DNA of 55,406 bases. Source: Arthrobacter sp. ISL-48. GTDB taxonomy: Bacteria > Actinomycetota > Actinomycetes > Actinomycetales > Micrococcaceae. The DNA lies in contig NZ_JAGGPL010000022.1 of assembly GCF_018613805.1 (NCBI RefSeq), positions 110,504 to 165,909 of the forward strand, given 5' to 3'. Under the pieces are notes generated by a model. The model was not told the DNA's origin. It did not search any database and saw nothing but the letters and a program-made list of their open reading frames with translations. The translations under genes were made by a program, and so were the position numbers. Below, piece after piece: positions 32,805 through 40,933 of the stretch. Each line of letters starts with the position of its first letter. The stretch's first letter is position 1.

Positions 32805-33010
32805 GCGTGGATGACGCGCGGCTATGCGATCGGCGTCGCCGCGGGAACCAAGCCCTGGCGATCCTCCCCTGGATGCTCCTCGTCGGCCCTCCTGATGGGC
32901 TGACCGGGGCACTGCTCATGGGGGCCGCATGGGTGATCAACCTTGCCGTGCCCGAGTACGTCATCCGCCGGCGGCTGCGACCCCTAGCTAACAGGGTGGC
33001 CCGCCGCTAG
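32805..33010 (+). pseudogene. DUF2306 membrane protein, 3' fragment with frameshift
   Basis: Reading from 32805 gives AWMTRGYAIGVAAGT; after a one-base loss near 32852 the frame shifts to ALAILPWMLLVG, then ALLMGAAWVINLAV, and ends at TAG 33008-33010. Both parts match the conserved C-terminal third of DUF2306 proteins. The first part begins exactly at the outer tip of the right Tn402-like repeat. The fragment is dead and lacks any start signal. Confidence 0.75.
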
Positions 33011-33082
33011 AGTAGGAAACCTGTCCGGCACCTTCATTTGTGAAGGCATCGCGAGGACCCAGCGAGATGGGAGGTGGTTTTG

Positions 33083-33163
33083 ATGACTGTTGCAGCCGTG
33101 TGCCCTGAGCGCTCCGCGAACATCAAACCGACAATCCCCGTCTCCACCTTCCGCACTGCGTAG
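33083..33163 (+). CDS. possible 26-residue small ORF upstream of rsgA
   Basis: A short frame from ATG 33083 to TAG 33161-33163, preceded by GGGAGG about eight bases upstream, which is a better ribosome site than that of the downstream gene. The product has no membrane segment or known motif and contains one Cys (VAAVCPERS). It may be a leader peptide for rsgA or a chance frame. Confidence 0.3.
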   Translation: MTVAAVCPERSANIKPTIPVSTFRTA

Positions 33164-33244
33164 GGCCCTGCCCACGAAGCCTTACCACCACCGGCGCAAG
33201 CCGGCAATTGGCAGGTGCCAGGGGACTCTTCCCGAGGTATCACA

Positions 33245-34414
33245 TTGAAAAATTCTTCAGGCACAGACCTGGACAGCTTTGTTGCATCAAATACAGATGA
33301 GCAATTGGCGTCGACGCTGTATGGCTACACCGCCGCCGTCGCCCGGCAGTTTGACGAACATCCAGCCCCTCTGCCCGCAGGGGTGCCCGGCGAGCGCGGA
33401 CGCGTGGTCCGTGTTGACCGCAGCCTGGTCCTGGCGGCGGCGGGCGGGGACCTCCTCCATCTGCCCTATCCCCTCGATGCCGGAGTGCCGGTCACGGGAG
33501 ACTGGGTATGGGTCGGGCCCAACCGGGCCGGCGATCGGCAGATCGTCGGCGTGCTCCCCCGGCGTTCGGAACTGAGCCGCAAGCGGGCCTCGGAGGACTC
33601 CTCCACTGCCCAGGTGCTGGCAGCCAACATGGACGTAGTGGGCGTGGTAGTTCCGGTTGACCGGCCTCTCACGCACAACCGGCTCGAACGCACCCTCGTT
33701 GCCGCGTGGGATTCCGGAGCCATCCCTTTGGTGATCATCACCAAAGCGGACCTTGCAGGCATGGAGGACGACGTCATCGGGCAGGTCATGCTGCAGGCTG
33801 CGGGCGTGGACGTGGTCACCACGTCAGCCGAGAATGGCGACGGGATCGACGAGCTACTGGCCCGCCTGCCTGCACGCGGCACCCTGGTCCTCCTGGGGCC
33901 GTCCGGCGCAGGCAAGTCCACGCTGATCAACGCACTGGCGGGCCACAACGTGCAGCTTACCGGCGAAGTCCGGTTTGGCGATTTCAGGGGCAAGCACACC
34001 ACCACCTCCCGGGAGCTGGTGCCGCTGGCGGACGGCAGGGTCCTCATGGACACCCCCGGCGTAAGGGGATTCGGGCTTTTCGACGCCGACGACGGCATGG
34101 AGCAGATGTTCGGGGATGTGGAGGAGCTCTCAGGCCGCTGCCGGTTTTCGGATTGCGCCCACCAGCGGGAGCCGGGCTGCGCGGTGCAGGCAGCCTTGGC
34201 TGATGGGACCCTCGAGGAGCGCCGCTGGAACAACTACCTGAAACTTCAGCGCGAGCTTGCCGCGCTGGCCCGCCGCAGCGATGTCGCTGCCCAACGCGCC
34301 TACCAGCGCGAGTGGCACCAGAAGGTGGCGGCGGCAGGGAAATCGCAGCGGTCCTCAGAGCGTGCCAGCTCCGAGCGTCAGGAGGAGCAGCGGTCGAGGC
34401 GGAAACGGCGCTGA
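33245..34414 (+). CDS. rsgA: ribosome small-subunit-dependent GTPase A
   Basis: A 389-residue circularly permuted GTPase that acts in late 30S subunit maturation. The order G4 (IITKAD), G5 (TTSAENG), G1/P-loop (GPSGAGKSTLINAL) and G3 (DTPGVRGF) is diagnostic. An OB-fold lies before it (residues 40-110) and a zinc knuckle after (CRFSDCAHQREPGC). The C terminus is a basic, Ser/Arg-rich tail. TTG 33245 with GAGG eight bases upstream is preferred; GTG 33215 is the alternative. The N terminus before the OB-fold is somewhat longer than usual. It is unrelated in function to its neighbours. Confidence 0.92.
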   Translation: MKNSSGTDLDSFVASNTDEQLASTLYGYTAAVARQFDEHPAPLPAGVPGERGRVVRVDRSLVLAAAGGDLLHLPYPLDAGVPVTGDWVWVGPNRAGDRQIVGVLPRRSELSRKRASEDSSTAQVLAANMDVVGVVVPVDRPLTHNRLERTLVAAWDSGAIPLVIITKADLAGMEDDVIGQVMLQAAGVDVVTTSAENGDGIDELLARLPARGTLVLLGPSGAGKSTLINALAGHNVQLTGEVRFGDFRGKHTTTSRELVPLADGRVLMDTPGVRGFGLFDADDGMEQMFGDVEELSGRCRFSDCAHQREPGCAVQAALADGTLEERRWNNYLKLQRELAALARRSDVAAQRAYQREWHQKVAAAGKSQRSSERASSERQEEQRSRRKRR

Positions 34415-34523
34415 CGGCGCCCTGCTTCACATTCGGACGGTTCCCGGACTTACCCCAAAGGGCCCGGGTTTGTTCGCTAATCTTGGAACCAATCCCACTC
34501 CAGCGCGCCGTCTGAAGGACCCC

Positions 34524-36809
34524 ATGAGCCACCGCACGTCCTCGTTTCCGCTGTCCAGCGTCCGGCTCCTGGCCAGCGACTTCAAGAAAGCGCAGGACGT
34601 GGACGTGCGGTACCTGCTCAGCCTCGACCCGGAGCGGCTCTTCGCGCCGTTCCGCAGGGAAGCGGGACTTCCGACGGCGGCCCCCAGCTACGGCGGGTGG
34701 GAAGCCGAGGGCCTGGACGGGCACATCGGCGGGCACTACCTCTCTGCCTGCGCGCAGCTCTTCGCGGCCACCGGCGATCCAATCCTGCGTGAGCGGCTGG
34801 GCCGTGCCCTGGACATCCTGGCGGAGTGCCAGGCGGCAGCGGGCAGCGGCTACCTGGGAGGGGTCCCGGGCGGCCGGAAGCTCGGCCGGGAGCTGGCGGC
34901 CGGGAACGTGGACGCGGACCTCTTCGCGCTCAACGGGCGCTGGGTGCCGCTGTACAACCTGCACAAAACCTTCGCGGGCCTGCTTGACGCCCACACCTAC
35001 GCTGGCGCCGGGCCGGCCCTTCCCATGCTGACCGCCCTCGCCGACTGGTGGCTGGGAATCTCCGCGGCCCTGGATGACGAGGCCTTCGAGAAGATCCTGC
35101 ATACCGAGTTCGGCGGCCTGAACGACACGTTCGCCGCGCTGGCGGAAATCACCGGCAGGGAAGAGTACCTCCGCGAAGCACGGCGCTTCTCCCACCGGGC
35201 GATCCTGGATCCGCTGGCCGCCGGCCGGGATGAGCTGAACGGGCTGCACGCGAACACCCAGATCCCCAAGATTGTCGGCTACGCGAGGCTCGCCGCCGCT
35301 ACCGGTGACGCATCCTTCACGGCCGCCTCCGACTTCTTCTGGGACACCGTCACCGGCAGCCGGAGCGTCTCCATCGGCGGCAACAGCGTGCGGGAGCATT
35401 TCCACCCCTCCCGCGACTTCACTCCCATGGTCACGGACGAGCAGGGACCGGAAACCTGCAACACCTACAACATGCTCAAACTGGCCAAACTTCGCTTCGA
35501 ACGGACCGGAGATCCCGCCGCGATCGACTTCTACGAGCGGGCCACGTACAACCACATCCTGTCCTCGCAGCACCCGGAGCACGGTGGCTTTGCCTACTTC
35601 ACCCCCATGCGCCCGCACCATTACCGCGTCTACTCGAAAGCCCAGCAGTCCATGTGGTGCTGCGTGGGCTCCGGGCTGGAGAACCACGCCCGCTACGGCG
35701 AACTCATCTACAGCCACACTCCCGATGACCTCCTGGTGAACCTCTACGTGCCCGCCGAACTGGACTGGGCCGAGCGCGGCGTGCGGGTCAGGCTGGAGAC
35801 AGACTTCCCCCGCTCGGACACCGCCACCCTCCACGTCACCGCAGCCGCACCCACGGAGTTCACGCTCCGGCTCCGCCGCCCGGTCTGGGCAGTGGGCATG
35901 GAGGCCGACGTCGACGGGCAGCCCCTCGGGGCAGCGTCACCTTCCGGCGTGAGCCCGGAGTTCGCGGTCCGCCGGATCTGGGAAGGCACCACCGTGGTGA
36001 CTGTGCGGCTCGCGGCCGAGGTCAAAGCCGAAGCACTGCCCGACGGCTCGCCCTGGGTCTCCTTCAGCTACGGGCCGGTGGTCCTGGCCTCCCGCGGCGG
36101 CTCTGACGGCGTCCCCGGATTCGAAGCCCCTGACGAACGCATGGGCCACGTGGCTTCAGGCCCCAAACTCCCCCTGGCCCAGACGCCGGTGGTGACCGCA
36201 CCCAACCCGGCGGACGCCGTCGTACTCCTAGACCGGAAAACGCTCACCGCCGAACTGACGGCCGCGCTCGACGGGGACCCGCTGAGCATCGGCCTGGAGC
36301 CGTTCGCCGGGATCCACGGCGAGCGCTACACGGTCTACTGGCCCACCGGAACATCCGACGCCGAGCGCACCGCCGCGCTCCGGCGCCTGGATGAACTGGC
36401 CGCGTCGGCGGGGGACGTTATCGACAGCGTCACAGCCGGCGAACAGCAGCCCGAGTCCGACCACCACTTCGCCGGGGAATCCACCCGGGCGGGCGGCAGC
36501 GACGGCCTGCACTGGCGCAATGCCACCGGCTGGTTCTCCTACACTTTGGCCAGCCAGGAAGACTGCACCGCCGTGCTCCGGGTCCGGTTCCGCAGGACCG
36601 AAGGCGCCGGGCACACGGCGCACGAGCTCCGGCTCAACGGTGGACCTCTCGGCGAGCCGCTCAGATCAGTGCGTGACGGGGGTACAGAGATGCAGGACTT
36701 CACGGTCCCGGCGGCGGAAGGAACAGCGAAGCTGACGTTCTCGGTGCACGCTCTTCCCGGAGCAGCCACCGGGGACCTGTTGTCCGTGGAGCTCCTGCGG
36801 CAGGGCTGA
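34524..36809 (+). CDS. GH127-type beta-L-arabinofuranosidase-like glycosidase (DUF1680)
   Basis: A 761-residue glycoside hydrolase of the PF07944 family with an (alpha/alpha)6 barrel and C-terminal beta domains. The zinc/cysteine site known from HypBA1 is visible: Glu310 and Cys312 in GPETCNTYN and Cys379-Cys380 in MWCCVGSG, with Glu291 a candidate acid/base. There is no signal peptide, so it should act in the cytoplasm on imported oligosaccharides. ATG 34524 has AAGGA at a good distance; the much longer open frame upstream overlaps rsgA. A C-terminal extension (residues 620-761) looks like an added sugar-binding beta-sandwich. It converges on the large secreted glycosidase gene. Confidence 0.87.
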   Translation: MSHRTSSFPLSSVRLLASDFKKAQDVDVRYLLSLDPERLFAPFRREAGLPTAAPSYGGWEAEGLDGHIGGHYLSACAQLFAATGDPILRERLGRALDILAECQAAAGSGYLGGVPGGRKLGRELAAGNVDADLFALNGRWVPLYNLHKTFAGLLDAHTYAGAGPALPMLTALADWWLGISAALDDEAFEKILHTEFGGLNDTFAALAEITGREEYLREARRFSHRAILDPLAAGRDELNGLHANTQIPKIVGYARLAAATGDASFTAASDFFWDTVTGSRSVSIGGNSVREHFHPSRDFTPMVTDEQGPETCNTYNMLKLAKLRFERTGDPAAIDFYERATYNHILSSQHPEHGGFAYFTPMRPHHYRVYSKAQQSMWCCVGSGLENHARYGELIYSHTPDDLLVNLYVPAELDWAERGVRVRLETDFPRSDTATLHVTAAAPTEFTLRLRRPVWAVGMEADVDGQPLGAASPSGVSPEFAVRRIWEGTTVVTVRLAAEVKAEALPDGSPWVSFSYGPVVLASRGGSDGVPGFEAPDERMGHVASGPKLPLAQTPVVTAPNPADAVVLLDRKTLTAELTAALDGDPLSIGLEPFAGIHGERYTVYWPTGTSDAERTAALRRLDELAASAGDVIDSVTAGEQQPESDHHFAGESTRAGGSDGLHWRNATGWFSYTLASQEDCTAVLRVRFRRTEGAGHTAHELRLNGGPLGEPLRSVRDGGTEMQDFTVPAAEGTAKLTFSVHALPGAATGDLLSVELLRQG

Positions 36810-36816
36810 CGGCACA

Positions 36817-36859
36817 CGAAAGGGAGCCCGGACAGCGGCGCTGTCCGGGCTCCCTTTCG
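36817..36859. terminator. perfect 21-bp-stem bidirectional terminator
   Basis: Bases 36817-36837 are perfectly complementary to 36839-36859 around a single central base. The arms begin CGAAAGGGAGCCCGG. It lies seven bases after the stop of the plus-strand glycosidase and 17 bases before the end of the minus-strand gene, so it can end both transcripts. The A-rich left and T-rich right edges (GAAAG, CTTTC) give a short T tract either way. Confidence 0.85.
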
Positions 36860-36876
36860 AGGCAGTTCCTAGAGGG

Positions 36877-39800
36877 TTACTTGGTCTTCCTGACGGTGAG
36901 GCCGTCCCAGCCGAGCAGATTCCCTTCGGAGCTGAAGACGATCATTTGTCTGTTCCCGGACTTGGTGGAATCCGGAGCTTTCGCTGTCGCGGTTCCGGCT
37001 GCGTCAGTTTTGTGCCAGCCAAGTCCCATCGAGTCAAGGTAGACGTAGACCCACTGGCTGGCCGGAAGGTTACTCAGGGAAATATCGGAGGCTCCAACAG
37101 GGGCGGTCAGCCCGTCCAGTCCGAAGTTCTTTTCGGTGTCGCCCTTGAGCTTCTTCCCAGGGTAGGCCGGCGTCACCGTCGGCTCGTGATCCACCGGGGG
37201 ATCCACCTTGTATGGCGTCACGCTGATCCGGTCGATGTTGGGCGCGTAGCTGGACCTGAGGAGGATCCCCGGCCAGGTGTCTGAGATGTACGTCTTACCG
37301 TCGAAGTCGGGCAGTTCTTCCGAGGAGAAGGCGACGGAGTTCGTTCCTGCCTTGAGCTCGACGGGGATGCTCATCTCCCAGAAGTTGTTCTTGTGGAACG
37401 TGTGCGGGAAGAGGACACGCCGGGACGCGCCACCGTTGACGGAGATGTCGGCCGGGCGCGCCAACGGGTCGGGGTTGTAGTGGGAAGCGGGTGATTGCTC
37501 CTCGTTGGAATAGCGGACGGTGAGCGCATACGTTCCGGCCTTATCGACTGTGATGTCGTTGAACGTCAGGCTGTTGTTGTTGCCGGGCTCCCCTCCGATT
37601 CCTGTCACGGCCTTACCCCCGTCGGCCAGGGAAAGGTCGGTGACCGCGGCCGAACCGCTGACTGTGGCCTGTTCTGCCTGGTAGACGGTGGAAACGAGGG
37701 CGCCGCCGCTGTCCTGCGAGCGGATCCGATCCACCTTGAGGGTGCCGGAGGTACCCGTGACAGTTACCTTGTTGATTCCGCCGGTGAGGAAGACGGGAAG
37801 GCTTTTGGACTCTCCTACGTCGGTAATGGCCTGGCCGTTTATGGACAGCGCCGCGGTGCCGCCTCCGACGGTGTCAATGCCAAGGGTGGATTCGCCGTCC
37901 TTCTGTGAGTAGACCCAGAAGGTTGCCGACTGGCCCGGTGCAAGTGCCGCGACGCCTGATGCCGTGGTGTTGCTGGCCGAGTAATCGAGGGTTGCACCGT
38001 GGAGGGTTGCGTACTCCGCTTCGTACAGCCGCTGCCCGGCGTCGGGGTTGGCCAGCGACAGGTCGATCTTGTCGACGATGGCGTCGCCCTTCGTTGCCTT
38101 TGTCCCGTCCAGGCTTCTGGCCGAGAGGGAGATTACATGGTCACCGGCCGTCAGGTCCACTGCCGTATCGGTGTGGTCCCACACCACCCATTTGTAGCCA
38201 AGGGTCAGGAAGATTTCCTGTTCGGCTTTCCCGTCAACGGTGACGAAGACGTTGGTCGGCCCCTGGTCCTGGATGAGGTTGAAAGTGTTCAGGGAGTTGG
38301 CGAACACGCTCAGGTCGTAGCTGCCGTCCTGGGGAACGGAGACGTTGAAGTCCAGCTTGACGTCCGATCCGGAGCGCAGCCCGCCCACGTTGTAGCCGGC
38401 CGATGTGTAGAACTTGCCGACGTCGGCGGGGCTGCCTTCGGGGCCATTGCGGCTCCAGCCAGTGCCGGTGTGTGCGGCGTCTTCGGCCTCGTACGTGGCC
38501 TGGAACAGCTTGGGAGCCTGGGCGGCCACGGACGTGTGGGTCCCCGGAGTCAGGATGATTTCGTAGGCCGAGGATTCCTTGACGGCGGGGAGTCCGGCGC
38601 CGAAGTCGAAGAAGACCGAGCCGTCCACGACGGGCAGCTCGACGTCCTTGATGACCTCGGGTCCCTGTGAGTCGCCGAGCTGGCCGGTCCACTGGATCTC
38701 GCGGACGCTGGCATGGACGGTTCCTCCGAAGAGAGCACCATCAACGTGATCGAACCTCACGTGGGCAGCACCCGTGGAGCCCCCAAAGATGGCGCGGGCC
38801 TGTTTCTTCGATTCATCAAGGGTGGCTACACCCTGCAGGGTGTAACTCTTGTCCGGCGACGGCGGGGACACCTTGACGGTGTGGCCTGACATCTGGGCGT
38901 ATGAGTTCAGGAGCCACCATTGTCCGTTGCCGCGGTTGGCCTGGACTGCCGAGTCGCTGAGGTTCCCGTCAATGTTCCAGTAGGCGATGTCGGCATCGAC
39001 CTTGGACTCCTCGATGGCCGAAACCCACTGGATCATCTGGCCTGGAACGGAGGTGTGGTAGTTGTGGGCGTACTCGTTGATGTTAATGGGAAGGTTCTTG
39101 CCGGCGTGCGCGGTGCCGGCGAAAAGTTCGTCTTCCCATCCGCGGTAGGTTTTGACGCTGCTGCGGATCTTGGCCGGATCGCTGAGCTCGTGCCAGGTCA
39201 TGACGTCCGGAACGGTTCCGGCATCCACTGTGTGCTTAAGGTAGCCCTTGACCTGGGAGAAAAGGAGGCTGGTGTTGGGTCCTGCGATGCGGGCCGCGGG
39301 CATTTTGCCCTTGATGAGCGCATACACTTCGTCCCACGCCTTGAAGTAGTCGGCAGGGTTATTCAGCCAGCTGATGCGGTTATAGCTCCAGTCACCGGTG
39401 CCGAACATGTTGCCTTCGGGCTCGTTAAAGGGCACGAAGACGATATTGTCCTGGTATTGCGGCTCGAGAGTGAGGACCTGGTCCACCTGGGTGGCTATTT
39501 TCTCCTTGAAAAGTGCCATCTTTTCGGCCGGCGTGCTGCCCGGCCACTCATACGGGAAACCGCGATGGATGTCCGTCATGTAGATGTAGACGTCGCCGTC
39601 GGAGCTGTTGGCCAGGGGCTTGACGACTTCGAGGGCGTCCGCGCCGGGGTGCTGCGGACCGTCCTGGGCCTTCGTGGATACCGTCCGAAGGCTAATTCCG
39701 TCGATGAGGTTGTTCGATGGAAGCCCCTCACCGTAAAGGCCGTAAAGGGTTCCCGAGGCACCTCCATGGAAAGCCCCGGTGTCTGTGGAGAGGTCAATCG

Positions 39801-40854
39801 AGAGTTCGCCCTCGCGCACGACGGTGACTGCAGCTGATACTGCCCGCCCGGCTGCCATACCTTTTACTGTAAAGCTGCCCCTTTGCGCGTACAACGCAGG
39901 GTCAACCGGGTCCCACAGGATGCTTACCTGCCGGTCGAAGCCGTCACTGAAGGAAGAGTCGACGGCGGCCGGCAACTGGGGTGCGACGCCCTCAGCCGTG
40001 CGGACCTCGAACGCGCTCTGCGTTAGCCCCGTTGACGTAGGAGTGTCTCCCGCGGCAAGGTCCCCTACCTGCTCTGCCGTCAGGGCAGTGCCGTAAACCC
40101 GGAAGTCGTCGATGTCGCCCTGGAACAGGGGATCCGGATAGGTAGATTTTCCGATGTACCCGGCCCTCGTGGACGTCGCGCTGAGAAGCTCGCTGGCGCT
40201 CATCGAGGTCGGTGCGGAGCCGACGGCGGCACCGTCGAGGTACGTGGTCAGCCGGTCCTGGGCGGTATCCAGTGTGACGGTGATGGTTTTCCATAACCCG
40301 CCCGGGAGGGGCTGGGAGGCGGTGACTTTGGACTCTGCCCCGGCTCCTGCGGACGTGATGGCGCTGCGCAGCACTCCGTCGCCGTTTCGGGGTGTGGTGA
40401 GCAGGTATTTGGTGGTGTCCGTTCCGAGCCCAATCAGCCACTGCCACGCCGACGTTGATTCACTCCACCTCACCCTGGTTGAGACGGTGAGGTCATTGGC
40501 CCCTTCGAGGATGGACTTGGGAAGTTCGACGTAGGCTCCGCTGGAAGAGGCAGAACCGCCCGGCAGGGCCAATGCTCCCGAACCGGCGTCCGCACCGGGA
40601 ACAATTGCCGCGGTGGAAGGATTGATGACTTTGCCATTGCGGTTGTTGCCCGACTTGTCGGCGACCATGCCGGCGTCGATCGAGTCAAAATCATACTGGA
40701 CCAGCAGGCTCTCAGCAGGACTGGTTGCGGCAAAAGCTGCCGGTTGGACAAACGCTGCGCCGGCCAGGGTAACGGCAACTGCGCCGCATGTAGCCTTGAC
40801 CGAAACGGCCAATAGCTGTCGTCCTGGGGTGCGTCGTGGACTTCTCTGTGGCAC
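36877..40854 (-). CDS. secreted multidomain glycoside hydrolase with LamG and CBM domains
   Basis: A 1325-residue exported protein. Parts in order: signal peptide (1-42, cut after AFA), a LamG/concanavalin-like domain (50-265), an Ig-like segment (270-350) and a TIM-barrel glycosidase (about 355-700). In the barrel, FNEPEGN (Glu478) and INEYAHNYH (Glu594) look like the acid/base and nucleophile of a clan-A retaining enzyme. Three CBM6/35-like modules follow, starting YEAEDAAHTG (788), YEAEYATLHG (944) and YQAEQATVSG (1058), then a C-terminal domain (1225-1325) I do not recognise. The start is GTG 40854, with a weak site. It probably degrades a plant polysaccharide feeding the ABC importer upstream. 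Confidence 0.8.
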   Translation of the reverse strand: MPQRSPRRTPGRQLLAVSVKATCGAVAVTLAGAAFVQPAAFAATSPAESLLVQYDFDSIDAGMVADKSGNNRNGKVINPSTAAIVPGADAGSGALALPGGSASSSGAYVELPKSILEGANDLTVSTRVRWSESTSAWQWLIGLGTDTTKYLLTTPRNGDGVLRSAITSAGAGAESKVTASQPLPGGLWKTITVTLDTAQDRLTTYLDGAAVGSAPTSMSASELLSATSTRAGYIGKSTYPDPLFQGDIDDFRVYGTALTAEQVGDLAAGDTPTSTGLTQSAFEVRTAEGVAPQLPAAVDSSFSDGFDRQVSILWDPVDPALYAQRGSFTVKGMAAGRAVSAAVTVVREGELSIDLSTDTGAFHGGASGTLYGLYGEGLPSNNLIDGISLRTVSTKAQDGPQHPGADALEVVKPLANSSDGDVYIYMTDIHRGFPYEWPGSTPAEKMALFKEKIATQVDQVLTLEPQYQDNIVFVPFNEPEGNMFGTGDWSYNRISWLNNPADYFKAWDEVYALIKGKMPAARIAGPNTSLLFSQVKGYLKHTVDAGTVPDVMTWHELSDPAKIRSSVKTYRGWEDELFAGTAHAGKNLPININEYAHNYHTSVPGQMIQWVSAIEESKVDADIAYWNIDGNLSDSAVQANRGNGQWWLLNSYAQMSGHTVKVSPPSPDKSYTLQGVATLDESKKQARAIFGGSTGAAHVRFDHVDGALFGGTVHASVREIQWTGQLGDSQGPEVIKDVELPVVDGSVFFDFGAGLPAVKESSAYEIILTPGTHTSVAAQAPKLFQATYEAEDAAHTGTGWSRNGPEGSPADVGKFYTSAGYNVGGLRSGSDVKLDFNVSVPQDGSYDLSVFANSLNTFNLIQDQGPTNVFVTVDGKAEQEIFLTLGYKWVVWDHTDTAVDLTAGDHVISLSARSLDGTKATKGDAIVDKIDLSLANPDAGQRLYEAEYATLHGATLDYSASNTTASGVAALAPGQSATFWVYSQKDGESTLGIDTVGGGTAALSINGQAITDVGESKSLPVFLTGGINKVTVTGTSGTLKVDRIRSQDSGGALVSTVYQAEQATVSGSAAVTDLSLADGGKAVTGIGGEPGNNNSLTFNDITVDKAGTYALTVRYSNEEQSPASHYNPDPLARPADISVNGGASRRVLFPHTFHKNNFWEMSIPVELKAGTNSVAFSSEELPDFDGKTYISDTWPGILLRSSYAPNIDRISVTPYKVDPPVDHEPTVTPAYPGKKLKGDTEKNFGLDGLTAPVGASDISLSNLPASQWVYVYLDSMGLGWHKTDAAGTATAKAPDSTKSGNRQMIVFSSEGNLLGWDGLTVRKTK

Positions 40855-40933
40855 GACCTGCTCGCTTTCATTGAGGATGAGTGGGGATTCGAGTGATGTG
40901 GTTCCTGTGGAGCCGCTTTCGATGAAACTGTCC

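Noticed and set aside
23599..32811. A 5-base target duplication (GTGGA) proving simple transposition
   Set aside because: The right-hand GTGGA is two bases away from the repeat tip and the flanks come from different genes, so it cannot be taken as a duplication.
34044..35834. A 596-codon minus-strand open frame
   Set aside because: It is antisense to rsgA and a GH127-type gene that have clear catalytic motifs; long antisense frames are expected at this GC content.
38920..39837. A 305-codon plus-strand frame inside the large glycosidase gene
   Set aside because: Shadow of the minus-strand gene, which has a signal peptide, domains and catalytic residues; the shadow product has no family features.
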